NCBI GenBank assembly: GCA_023151335.1 | Contig: JAKLJF010000229.1 | Span: 1-7,616 of the forward strand | From: Thermoanaerobaculia bacterium | GTDB lineage: Bacteria; Bacteroidota; Bacteroidia; Chitinophagales; Saprospiraceae | Reading direction: 5' to 3' | DNA: 7,616 nucleotides | Shown here: piece by piece, positions 1 to 6,675 of the stretch | How the letters are laid out: each line of letters begins with the position of its first letter | Numbering within the stretch: the stretch's first letter is position 1 | Program-made: the position numbers and the translations under genes | Notes under the pieces: generated by a model | Seen by the model: the letters and a program-made list of their open reading frames with translations, nothing else | The model's database searches: none | Told to the model about the DNA's origin: nothing

Positions 1-1
1 C

Positions 2-175
2 GGTATCCTCACCGACTATATCATCGACATCGCGCGGGCGCAGGGCTATCAAAAAATTACGGCTTCCTTCCTGAAAGTGAACGGTTCGATGCGGCGCTTG
101 TTTGAACGGAAAGGCTTTAAGATCAAAAGCGGGGAAGATGAGTCGGATTGGGCGGAGCTAAGGTTAGCGCATTAA
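2..175 (+). CDS. GNAT-family acetyltransferase domain, C-terminal fragment (5' end outside window)
   Basis: An open frame runs in from the left edge and ends at a TAA at 173-175, giving 57 residues. It reads as the end of a GNAT acyl-CoA N-acyltransferase fold: a helix with IIDIARAQGY, a strand KITASFL, then the family-typical N..M.RLFERKGFKI segment (Asn followed by a hydrophobic helix and GF), and a short tail ending ELRLAH. The acetyl-CoA-binding R/QxxGxG/A motif would lie upstream and is not visible. The 'IARA.G...LK.N..M.RL...GF.I' pattern resembles the GNAT domain that ends bifunctional Pat-like proteins (acyl-CoA synthetase-like plus GNAT), so it may be the tail of such a protein acetyltransferase; a stand-alone GNAT is equally possible. 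Its substrate cannot be told. It converges on the esterase gene, with 111 nt between the stop codons. Confidence 0.7.
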   Translation, partial: GILTDYIIDIARAQGYQKITASFLKVNGSMRRLFERKGFKIKSGEDESDWAELRLAH

Positions 176-190
176 TACTGCTTTGTCATT

Positions 191-282
191 TTAATCCAAC
201 CCTTTTCCGGCATCCCCGGCCTGGAGGGCGTCCTTCTGTGCACAGCGAAAATTCCGGGGATTCCGGAAAAGGGTTGGATTAA
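191..282. repeat. Long imperfect inverted repeat (stem-loop) between convergent genes; possible bidirectional terminator or small MITE-like element
   Basis: The arms are 191-219 and 254-282. The outer 20 bases of each arm (beginning TTAATCCAACCC on the left) are exact reverse complements; one C/T mismatch follows (211/262), then eight more pairs, so 28 of 29 positions pair. The 34-nt centre holds a perfect 10-bp palindrome, CTGTGCACAG (236-245). No T-run follows the stem on either strand, so it is not a classic intrinsic terminator, although its place between two converging stop codons suits transcript termination or 3'-end protection. The outer ends are TTAA on both sides, which could also be read as a TA or TTAA target duplication around a 92-bp non-coding element. 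No second copy occurs in this window. Confidence 0.75.
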
Positions 283-286
283 GTGC

Positions 287-2086
287 CTAATGCCCCGTTT
301 TTACAAATTTTCGAACCACCGAAATCCCATACGAACGCAACGTGAACAGGTAAATCCCGTCTGCCAATCCACTCAGGGAAATTTCGCGTTGCCAGGTCTG
401 ACCGTCGGGCCTGACCCTAAATTGTTTTACCCGCTTGCCCGTCCAGTCGAAAAGACCTATTTCTATCTCTTCGGGGGATTTATTAACCTGGAAAGAACAA
501 TGTATCGTTTCGCGGGCAGGATTCGGAAAAAGGTTTAAGGCGGGGCCGGAGGCAGGGTGGTTTACAGCGTCTATTATTATGCATTCTTCAAACTGCGGGA
601 TATTGCCTCGGCATGCCATCGTGCCATCGGAAATATTCTCCAGCCAAGTTCCTGGCTGCACCAGATCCCAGTCGCCGTCGCCGCCGATGTCCAGCCAGTC
701 GCCGAAAAAATAGCCGTCGAATCCGGGGGGCGCCGGCGGGTCGTTCGCCAACCAGGTCGTGGGCGCTTTGCCGAAATCGGGTGCGGTAGGCGAGCCGGTG
801 TTTTCAAAATAGGAAACTGCCGCGCCGGGATAAATAACAAATAAATCCCAATCGCCGTCGCAGTCCATATCCACGAAGTTAGTAGCGATCGCGCCATCGG
901 CAATCAGTGGTCGGGGCAGATTGAATGGATTTTTGAAAGGGCCAGTGAATTGGGGCGCAGTCCCTTCGCCCGAGGGGTCGTCGTTGCGATAGTAATAAAA
1001 ATTTTCGTCATGCACCTTCTTGCCCGCCGTCACGAACCGCCCGCCCAGAAAAAGGTCGAAGTCATTGTCGGAATCGATATCCACGAAGTGAAAAAAGTTG
1101 TTGACCGGCAAAACGCCGGGAACAGAGTCGGAGCTGGGGAGGGTAATGCCGAAGGGTTGGATTTCAGGTGTCGAGTTGCCGAACCAAGGCTGCTCCGGCG
1201 TGCCTTTGTTTTCGATGAAGGCCAGGCCATTGCCCAAAGCGGGCAGTATAGCGGCAAAAACGTCCACGTCGCAGTCGCCGTCGATATCGACGTACCGGAA
1301 AGGTGCGATACCAGTTATATTAGGCATACCGAATGGGAAAGACTGCACGAACTGGAACTGTGGCGCGCTATCATTGCCCGGGTTTTCGTAGTATTTTACA
1401 TCTGTACCACCGGCGACAAGTACGAATGCCTCGGTCATGTCGTCGTTGTCAATATCGGCAAACTGTAGAATGGAACCGAAGGGGAGATTATCCGGAAACC
1501 CCGCATAGAGCGCCGGCGGATTATGCCAGGGAAACTGCGTCCGCACCGGGTCCGGGTGGGAGTGTTGCCGGAGAAAATTCCAGATTTCGGAGCTGCCATG
1601 CACGTCGTTGTTGGTAAGCCCGATGAAAGGTGGCGGCGGAAGCGCCTGCGAAGGCCAGACGTGGCCCCCGTCCACTACATTCATCAGCCACACGGCAGCG
1701 GCGGCCTGGCAATTGCCATATTTTTTCAAAACGACCGTCGTGCCGTCCGTTGTGTCTGTATCGGGAAAAATAGTGACCGCCGGATCATCAGAACATTGGT
1801 TGCGTTTTACCCAAAAATCAATGGCATCGGGGATGGATTTCATGAAAAAGGGAACGCCGCCATAGGGTACGATGGAGTCCGCCGTGCCATGAATTTCCAT
1901 CAGCGGAACGGGCCTTCCGGAGTTGCAGGGAATATCTTCTGCCATCGCTCCGGAAACGGATACCACCGCGGCAATACGGTCGTTCAGCTCGCAAGCCAGC
2001 CGGTACATCATGTGGCCTCCGTTAGACAGCCCACAGGCATACAAGCCCCTGCGGATAGGCCACGAGGAAATGTCCCGTGTCGGCAA
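287..2086 (-). CDS. 3' part of a broken gene: PHB-depolymerase-like esterase core, FG-GAP/VCBS-like repeats, T9SS sorting domain
   Basis: This frame begins to match the esterase family only near residue 14; the first 13 residues are the out-of-frame reading of the upstream piece, so its ATG is probably not a true start. The nucleophile motif GLSNGG gives Ser21, HGTADSIVP gives the likely acid Asp70, and DGGHVWP gives the likely base His142, the order expected in the LpqC/polyhydroxybutyrate depolymerase/feruloyl-esterase-like alpha/beta hydrolases. From about 205 to 480 come five FG-GAP/VCBS-like repeats with Asp-rich calcium-type loops, near residues 211 (DIDNDD), 267 (DIDGDCDVD), 336, 406 and 466; the last has DIGGD, losing one Asp. 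About 510-599 is a type A T9SS C-terminal domain with LNLFPNPARETI and a terminal GIYL...VRKFVK. The product would be secreted through the outer membrane. The oxyanion strand and signal peptide lie in the upstream frame, so this is most likely the larger half of a pseudogene. Confidence 0.8.
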   Translation of the reverse strand: MPTRDISSWPIRRGLYACGLSNGGHMMYRLACELNDRIAAVVSVSGAMAEDIPCNSGRPVPLMEIHGTADSIVPYGGVPFFMKSIPDAIDFWVKRNQCSDDPAVTIFPDTDTTDGTTVVLKKYGNCQAAAAVWLMNVVDGGHVWPSQALPPPPFIGLTNNDVHGSSEIWNFLRQHSHPDPVRTQFPWHNPPALYAGFPDNLPFGSILQFADIDNDDMTEAFVLVAGGTDVKYYENPGNDSAPQFQFVQSFPFGMPNITGIAPFRYVDIDGDCDVDVFAAILPALGNGLAFIENKGTPEQPWFGNSTPEIQPFGITLPSSDSVPGVLPVNNFFHFVDIDSDNDFDLFLGGRFVTAGKKVHDENFYYYRNDDPSGEGTAPQFTGPFKNPFNLPRPLIADGAIATNFVDMDCDGDWDLFVIYPGAAVSYFENTGSPTAPDFGKAPTTWLANDPPAPPGFDGYFFGDWLDIGGDGDWDLVQPGTWLENISDGTMACRGNIPQFEECIIIDAVNHPASGPALNLFPNPARETIHCSFQVNKSPEEIEIGLFDWTGKRVKQFRVRPDGQTWQREISLSGLADGIYLFTLRSYGISVVRKFVKTGH

Positions 2087-2312
2087 CGGCGTTCATGTCG
2101 CTCAGGATCATCATGAATTCCGCATCCAGGCCGAAGCCGTGCAACGCCAGAACGAGGGGCCACGCTTCGCTGCCGTCGCAGGCATCCGGAATGTATAGTT
2201 TGTAGGTGCGAAGGGAGTCGCCGTGTACAAGTTCACCATCGATGAGGGTTCCTTGTGCTTTGGAGTGAAATACCACGGCCAGTGCCAGTAAAAGCAAAGT
2301 CAATTTTTTCAT
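2022..2312 (-). CDS. 5' part of the broken esterase gene: signal peptide and oxyanion-hole strand
   Basis: The 96-residue frame starts with a clear Sec signal peptide: Lys2-Lys3, a Leu-rich core, and a likely cut after SKA (Ala19|Gln20). It continues as the N-terminus of a PHB-depolymerase/LpqC-like esterase, with LVHGDSLRTYKLYIPD, then PLVLALHGFG (His58-Gly59, the oxyanion-hole region) and FLVAYPQGL at 82-90. Family members continue from YPxGL with a Trp-containing segment and a helix of about 40-50 residues before the RVYxxGxSNGG strand-elbow. Here YPQGL runs straight into bases that encode YACGLSNGG in another frame (near 2041-2046), and this frame stops at 2022 after six unrelated residues. 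The 599-codon downstream frame is therefore the rest of the same gene. ATG 2312 is chosen because it gives the signal peptide; no strong Shine-Dalgarno precedes it. Any product would be a short exported fragment without a nucleophile. Confidence 0.8.
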   Translation of the reverse strand: MKKLTLLLLALAVVFHSKAQGTLIDGELVHGDSLRTYKLYIPDACDGSEAWPLVLALHGFGLDAEFMMILSDMNAVADTGHFLVAYPQGLVCLWAV

Positions 2313-2373
2313 GGTTGGTACGCTTTAGAAGGATAAGGGAAATCAAGCCTTGGCAGTTAGAAAAGCATGCATA

Positions 2374-2381
2374 CAAATCTA
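2374..2381 (-). promoter_or_regulatory. Candidate Bacteroidota-type -7 promoter box upstream of the esterase gene
   Basis: On the minus strand 2381-2374 reads TAGATTTG, an exact match to the TAnnTTTG -7 consensus of Bacteroidota primary sigma factors. It lies 61 nt before the esterase ATG at 2312, within the 189-nt gap after argH. The -33 element is not convincing: TTG-like triplets occur about 13 and 26 nt upstream, outside the usual spacing. No clear intrinsic terminator for argH is visible in 2382-2501, so read-through from the arg operon is also possible. The rest of 2313-2501 shows nothing else recognisable. Confidence 0.35.
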
Positions 2382-2501
2382 TCTGTGCAACCCGCAAAAC
2401 GGCTTGCCAATGCATCTCAAAATCTTGTCAATTTTTCTCAGGCTACCCGGTTATTGTCGGATTCCCCCTTCATACCGGCATCGATTGGGGCGGAGCCGCG
2501 A

Positions 2502-3803
2502 TTACACCCGGGCCTTTACGACCGTCTCCATCTCCGCCCGGATTTCCGCCGTACACAAATTGCCCATGCTTCCCGCGTGCGTGTGGCGCAATTCCCGGGA
2601 AGCATCCCAGGCGAAGGCGCCTGCCTCGATCTGATTGCCCACCGTTTGGTAAGCTTCCCGGAATGGCGCACCGCGCCGCACCAGGTCGTTCACGGCCTCC
2701 ACACTGAACAGGTAGCGGTAGCGCTCGTCCTGCAGAATATCGCGCCGCACTTCGATGGAAGGCAGGGCGTGGCACAGCATGGCCAGGCAATTTTTGAGTT
2801 CGCCGATGGCCGGGAACAGAATCTCCTTGGTCAGTTGCAGGTCGCGGTGATAGCCGGAGGGCAGGTTGGTGAGGAGCAGCGTCAGCTCGTTGGGCAAGGC
2901 CTGCAGACGGTTGCCTTTGGCCCGGATCAGCTCGAAAATATCGGGATTCTTCTTGTGCGGCATGATGCTGCTGCCGGTGCTCAGCCCGGGCGGGAATGAA
3001 ATGAAGTTGAAATTCTGGTTCAGGTACAGGCAGATATCCATGGCGAACCGCGCGAGGGTACCGCCCAGGTTGGCCAGGGCCATAGCCACGATTTTCTCCG
3101 TTTTGCCCCGGCTCATTTGCGCATACACGGCGTTGAAATGCATGGTGCGAAACCCCAGCAATTCGGTGGTCAATTTCCGGTCGAGCGGAAACGCCGAGCC
3201 GTATCCTGCCCCGCTGCCCAGCGGGTTTTTATCGACTACCCGCTCCGCTGCCTGGAACAATTCCATATCATCCACCAGGCTTTCGGCCCAGGCGCCAAAC
3301 CACAAGCCGAAGGACGAGGGCATGGCTACCTGCAAATGGGTGTACCCTGGCAACAAAACGTCTTTGTGTTTTTCGCTCAGGTTGAGCAGGAGCCCGAATA
3401 ATTGCAGTACGGCAGTGCGGATTTCCGCCAGTTCGGCGCGCAGAAACAATTTGATGTCCACCGCAACCTGGTCGTTGCGGCTGCGGCCGGCGTGAATCTT
3501 TTTGCCGGCCTCACCAATGCGGCGCGTGAGCAACAGTTCCACCTGGGAATGCACATCTTCGACACCCTGCTCGATGACGAAATGCCCGGCCCGGATTTCA
3601 GCCAGGATCTCCTCCAGGCCCTGTTGCACGGCGGCCCACTCCGCGTCGCTGAGCAAGCCGACGTGGTGCAGCATTTGCGCATGTGCGAGGGAGCCCTGCA
3701 CATCCCAGGGCGCCAGCATCAGATCGAATTCCCGGTCGCGGCCGACGGTGAATTGTTCCACCCGGTCATGGGTAACGGTATTGTCTTTGCTCCAGAGTTT
3801 CAT
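2502..3803 (-). CDS. argH: Argininosuccinate lyase
   Basis: This 433-residue protein is the last enzyme of arginine synthesis, splitting argininosuccinate into arginine and fumarate as a cytoplasmic homotetramer. All hallmark segments of the fumarase/aspartase superfamily are visible: EDVHSQVE at 82-89, the AGRSRNDQ segment at 105-112, GYTHLQ at 153-158 (His156 is the expected catalytic His), and the signature GSSIMPHKKNP at 277-287 with the catalytic serine at 278/279 on the mobile loop. The N-terminus MKLWSKDNTVTHDRVEQFTVGRDREFD fits the usual start of the family, and the length is slightly below that of E. coli ArgH. Its ATG (3803-3801) overlaps the TGA of the argE-like gene (3802-3800) as ATGA, so the two are probably translationally coupled. 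It ends the arg operon in this window. Confidence 0.96.
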   Translation of the reverse strand: MKLWSKDNTVTHDRVEQFTVGRDREFDLMLAPWDVQGSLAHAQMLHHVGLLSDAEWAAVQQGLEEILAEIRAGHFVIEQGVEDVHSQVELLLTRRIGEAGKKIHAGRSRNDQVAVDIKLFLRAELAEIRTAVLQLFGLLLNLSEKHKDVLLPGYTHLQVAMPSSFGLWFGAWAESLVDDMELFQAAERVVDKNPLGSGAGYGSAFPLDRKLTTELLGFRTMHFNAVYAQMSRGKTEKIVAMALANLGGTLARFAMDICLYLNQNFNFISFPPGLSTGSSIMPHKKNPDIFELIRAKGNRLQALPNELTLLLTNLPSGYHRDLQLTKEILFPAIGELKNCLAMLCHALPSIEVRRDILQDERYRYLFSVEAVNDLVRRGAPFREAYQTVGNQIEAGAFAWDASRELRHTHAGSMGNLCTAEIRAEMETVVKARV

Positions 3804-4870
3804 AGTAAAAAATGGTTGAGCAGGTTAATGTAGAGTTCGATCCCTTCTTCGAGTTCGGACAAGTAAATGAATTCGTCGGCCGTATGGCTGCGGGCACTAT
3901 CGCCGGGCCCGATTTTGAGCGCGGGAAACGGCATCAGCGCCTTGTCGGATGTGGTGGGAGAACCGTAGCACGTCCGCCCCAGGGCCAGCCCGGCCTGCAC
4001 CAGCGGGTGCTCCGGCGGAATGATCGACGAGCGCAGGCGCAGGCTCCTGGGGCGCAACTCGCTCTGTACGTGGCGTTGCATTTCCGATACTATTTCCTCC
4101 AGCGTGTAACACTCGTTGACGCGTACATCGACGGTGTAGGTACAGCGGTCGGGCACGACGTTGTGCTGGGTACCCGCATGGATCACGGTGACCGACATCT
4201 TCACCGGCCCAAGGAGTTCCGATTCCCGCTCAAACCGGTGGTTTCGGATCCAGGCGATGTCGTCCAGGGCTTTGTACAGGGCATTCTCTCCCTCTTCGCG
4301 GGCGGCATGCCCCGGACGGCCCGTGGCCAGGCCATCGAGCACCACCAGGCCTTTTTCGGCGATAGCCAGCTGCATCCGGGTGGGTTCGCCGACGATAGCG
4401 CAGTCAATTTTACCGAGTTCAGGGAGGATCAGCTCCACACCGTCTTTTCCGGAAATTTCTTCCTCCGCCGTGGCGGCACAGATCAGGTTGAACGGCAAGT
4501 GGGGGTTGTCGTAAAAGTACAGGAACGCGGCCAGCAGGCAACTGAGGGCGGCGCCGGCATCGGTGCTACCGAGGCCGTAAAGCTTCCCGTCGACGATATC
4601 CGGCGAAAACGGATCGCGGGTGTAACCCTGGCCGGGTCGCACCGTATCGTGGTGCGAGTTGAGCAGAACCACCGGTTTTTGAGGATCAAAATGCCGGTTT
4701 CGCGCCCAGACATTGTTCTTTTTTCGCTGCGCCGGCACGCCGTGTTGCTGCAAAAACGCTTCGATCAGGCCGGCTGTACGGTCCTCTTCCCGGCTGAACG
4801 AGGGGGTGGCGATCAGGCTGCGCAGCAGGGTTAGGGCTTCTTCTGGCAGATGTTTAATAGCGTGTGTCAT
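3800..4870 (-). CDS. argE: M20 metallopeptidase, N-succinyl- or N-acetyl-citrulline deacylase (ArgE-like)
   Basis: The 356-residue enzyme belongs to the M20/ArgE-DapE family of two-zinc amidohydrolases. Expected metal and catalytic residues are present: His74 and Asp76 in NSHHDTV, Asp104 in GSTDAGA, the Glu pair in AEEEISG (136-138), Glu162 in IVGEPT, and His329 in GDSARSHTADEF. The central lid/dimerisation domain, with GRPGHAA, spans roughly 175-280. Because the partner carbamoyltransferase acts on acylated ornithine, the likely job is to remove the acyl group from N-acylcitrulline, giving citrulline, rather than to make free ornithine as E. coli ArgE does. Acetyl versus succinyl cannot be read from this protein; the ArgF' residue suggests succinyl. 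ATG 4870 is chosen because the helix ALTLLRSLIATPSFSREED follows at the usual distance and the other nearby ATGs are out of frame. It starts inside an 8-nt tandem repeat 35 nt after argB. Confidence 0.88.
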   Translation of the reverse strand: MTHAIKHLPEEALTLLRSLIATPSFSREEDRTAGLIEAFLQQHGVPAQRKKNNVWARNRHFDPQKPVVLLNSHHDTVRPGQGYTRDPFSPDIVDGKLYGLGSTDAGAALSCLLAAFLYFYDNPHLPFNLICAATAEEEISGKDGVELILPELGKIDCAIVGEPTRMQLAIAEKGLVVLDGLATGRPGHAAREEGENALYKALDDIAWIRNHRFERESELLGPVKMSVTVIHAGTQHNVVPDRCTYTVDVRVNECYTLEEIVSEMQRHVQSELRPRSLRLRSSIIPPEHPLVQAGLALGRTCYGSPTTSDKALMPFPALKIGPGDSARSHTADEFIYLSELEEGIELYINLLNHFLL

Positions 4871-4895
4871 TGCGTCATTGCGTCATTTGCGTCAT
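4863..4895 (-). repeat. 8-nt tandem repeat (ATGACGCA) across the argE start, with four ATGs in mixed frames
   Basis: Read on the minus strand, 4895-4863 is ATGACGCA, one extra A, ATGACGCA, ATGACGCA, then ATGACACA, the last copy being the start of the argE-like gene (ATG at 4870-4868). The upstream ATGs at 4895, 4886 and 4878 are all out of frame with the real start (offsets 25, 16 and 8). Those at 4886 and 4878 each make a three-codon frame, Met-Thr-Gln-stop, whose TGA overlaps the next repeat's ATG as ATGA. The ATG at 4895 reads six codons before the same kind of stop. The array fills most of the 35-nt gap after the argB stop and leaves no room for a normal ribosome-binding site directly before the true start. 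Confidence 0.85.
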
Positions 4896-4905
4896 TGGGT
4901 AGGGT

Positions 4906-5697
4906 TTACCACACGATACTGGTGCCCGCCGTGCCATCGACCAGTTGCGCCAGGTGTTCCGCCTGGCCGATGATGACCCTTCGAACGCCTTTTTTGAGGG
5001 CGGAAAACGCGCTGTCGAGTTTCGGGATCATGCCGGCGGTGATCACGCCGCTTGCTTTGAGTTCCTGGTACTGCCCCGGGCGGAGACTGGCGATCCGGGA
5101 GTTTTCATCGTTGACGTCGAGCAGGACGCCGCTTTTTTCAAAGCTGTAAATCAGTTCGACGTGGAAGGCGGGGCTCATGGCCTGTGCAATCTCCTGCGCG
5201 ATCGTGTCGGCATTCGTGTTGAGCAGCTGACCGGCGCCATCGTGCGACAGGGGCGCTACCACGGGGGTCAGGCCCTGCCCCAGCCAGCGGTCGAGGAGCG
5301 GCGCGTTGACGGCGTCGATATCGCCCACCCAGCCGTAGTCGATATTGGCGTGCTGGCGCCGGTGCGCGCGCAACAGATCGCCGTCGGCGCCGCACACGCC
5401 GATGGACGGGCAGCCCAGCGCGTACAGTTTGGCAACGATCTGCTTGTTGACCAGCCCGCCGTACACCATCGTGACGATGCGCAGGGTTTCGGCGTCGGTC
5501 ACCCGGCGGCCTTCAATGAGCGTTTGCGGGACGCCGAGTTTTTCTGCCAGCCGGGTGGCCAGCTTGCCGCCGCCATGCACCAGGATTTTGGCGCCCTGCA
5601 GGGCGGCTAAATCTGCCAGAAAAGCATCGAGGCGCCGGGTATCGTCGATGATGTTGCCGCCGATCTTGACGACGCGAAGGATCAATTTTTTAGCCAT
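4906..5697 (-). CDS. argB: Acetylglutamate/N-succinylglutamate kinase
   Basis: The 263-residue amino acid kinase phosphorylates the gamma-carboxylate of N-acylglutamate, an early committed step of arginine synthesis. Key residues can be matched to E. coli ArgB: Lys11 in VVKIGGN, the HGGGK loop at 41-45, Arg65 in GRRVTD, Asn160/Asn162/Asp164 in NTNAD, and Lys226 in GMIPK. The frame stays open much further upstream (to 5907), but that part lies inside argF'; the start at 5697 (MAKKLILRVVKIGGN) puts the first strand at the N-terminus as in the family and leaves 2 nt after the argF' stop. There is no N-terminal helical extension like that of the hexameric arginine-inhibited kinases, so feedback inhibition of that type is not expected (inference). 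In an argF'-type Bacteroidota pathway the true substrate may be N-succinylglutamate. Confidence 0.93.
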   Translation of the reverse strand: MAKKLILRVVKIGGNIIDDTRRLDAFLADLAALQGAKILVHGGGKLATRLAEKLGVPQTLIEGRRVTDAETLRIVTMVYGGLVNKQIVAKLYALGCPSIGVCGADGDLLRAHRRQHANIDYGWVGDIDAVNAPLLDRWLGQGLTPVVAPLSHDGAGQLLNTNADTIAQEIAQAMSPAFHVELIYSFEKSGVLLDVNDENSRIASLRPGQYQELKASGVITAGMIPKLDSAFSALKKGVRRVIIGQAEHLAQLVDGTAGTSIVW

Positions 5698-5699
5698 GG

Positions 5700-6656
5700 T
5701 TACCGGTCGTTTTCCAACATTTGTTTCAAAACAGCCTGCGCGGCAAACACCCGGTTCTCCGCCTGCGCCTGCACGAGACCGCGGGGCCCGTCGAGGACTT
5801 CGTCGCTCAACTCCACATTCCGGCGTACGGGCAGGCAATGCATGACGCGGGCACGGTTGCTGTGTTTCAAATGGTTCTCCGTGAGCATCCAGGCGCTGTC
5901 GCGGCACAGGATTTTGCCATAGTCAGCGTAGCTGCTCCAATTTTTAACATACACAAAATCAGCGCCTTCCAGCGCTTTTTGCTGGTCGTGTTCGATGCGC
6001 GCCCGGCCCGCAAAGCGCGGGTCCAGTTCATACCCTTCCGGGTGGGTGATGACAAGCTCCACCTCCAGCCGGTTCATCCACTCGGCGAACGAATTGGCTA
6101 CCGCCTGCGGCAAAGGTTTGATGTGGGGCGCCCAGCTCAGCACTACGCGGGGCCGGTGCGCAGGCCGGTGTTCGGCGAGCGTCACGGCATCGGCCAGACT
6201 TTGAAGCGGGTGCAGGGTGGCGGATTCGAGGCTTAGGTACGGCTTGCCCGCAAAACGCATAAACTGGCGCATGATATGCTCGCTGTAATCTTCCTCCTTC
6301 GATGCCAGTTTCGGAAAACAACGCACGCCGAGGATATCGCAATACGCACCCAACACCGGCGCCGCATCGCGGATATGCTCCACGGTAACGCCATCCATCA
6401 CAACGCCGTCCTGAAATTCCAGCGCCCAGCTGTCTTTATCGGCATTGACGGTCATGACTTGCATGCCGAGGTTTTGCGCGGCCTTTTGAGTGCTCAGCCG
6501 GGTGCGCAGGCTGGGGTTCAGAAAAATCAGCCCCAGGGTTTTGTTTTTGCCCAGGTGCTGAAAGGCCAGCGGCGCTTTTTTTAATGCCAACGCGGCTTCA
6601 ACGAGGGCATTTACATCGCCGACATCGGAAACGGAAGTGAAATGCATGCTCACCAT
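5700..6656 (-). CDS. argF': N-succinylornithine (or N-acetylornithine) carbamoyltransferase, ArgF'-type
   Basis: The 318-residue transcarbamylase moves the carbamoyl group of carbamoyl phosphate onto an N-acylated ornithine to give N-acylcitrulline. The carbamoyl-phosphate motif is SLRTRLSTQ (49-57), with HPLQS at 149-153 in place of the HPCQ seen in many family members, and HCLPVRRN at 273-280. The segment APHIKPLPQAVANSFAEW (177-194) and THPEGYELDP closely resemble Bacteroides fragilis N-succinylornithine transcarbamylase as I remember it. The specificity position, Glu92 in Xanthomonas AOTCase and Pro90 in Bacteroides SOTCase, is Val92 here (DGVTVEH), which favours the succinyl substrate. 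ATG 6656 gives MVSMHFTSV; the second ATG (Met4, 6647) starts like the Bacteroides protein and has GGTGAG upstream, so a 315-residue product is also plausible. It sits 99 nt after argD and 2 nt before argB. Confidence 0.93.
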   Translation of the reverse strand: MVSMHFTSVSDVGDVNALVEAALALKKAPLAFQHLGKNKTLGLIFLNPSLRTRLSTQKAAQNLGMQVMTVNADKDSWALEFQDGVVMDGVTVEHIRDAAPVLGAYCDILGVRCFPKLASKEEDYSEHIMRQFMRFAGKPYLSLESATLHPLQSLADAVTLAEHRPAHRPRVVLSWAPHIKPLPQAVANSFAEWMNRLEVELVITHPEGYELDPRFAGRARIEHDQQKALEGADFVYVKNWSSYADYGKILCRDSAWMLTENHLKHSNRARVMHCLPVRRNVELSDEVLDGPRGLVQAQAENRVFAAQAVLKQMLENDR

Positions 6657-6675
6657 TTACGCTTTTATTTAATAC

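Noticed and set aside
1152..1163. 12-nt match (AAGGGTTGGATT) between the esterase repeat region and the right arm of the intergenic hairpin
   Set aside because: At 1152-1163 the bases encode part of a normal repeat segment (EIQPFGI) and there is no second arm nearby, so a chance match is more likely than another copy.
2022..2086. Programmed ribosomal frameshift joining the two esterase frames
   Set aside because: No slippery heptamer is evident at the junction, and a frameshift alone would not explain the absence of the 40-50 residues normally found between YPxGL and the GxSxG motif.
2382..2501. Intrinsic terminator after argH
   Set aside because: Only short stems (3-5 pairs) or an all-AT stem could be drawn, without a following U-run on the minus strand.
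3812..4834. 340-codon open frame on the plus strand opposite argE
   Set aside because: It is antisense to a gene with all family residues intact. Its length follows from high GC and the codon pattern of argE, and its composition is rich in Arg, Gly and Val without recognisable motifs.
4945..5610. 221-codon plus-strand open frame opposite argB
   Set aside because: It is a mirror of the argB reading frame; no family pattern or start context was seen, and argB on the other strand is certain.
5698..5907. Upstream extension of the argB reading frame by 70 residues
   Set aside because: This part lies inside the 3' end of argF', is Arg/Pro-rich without kinase features, and the known N-terminus of the family begins at 5697.
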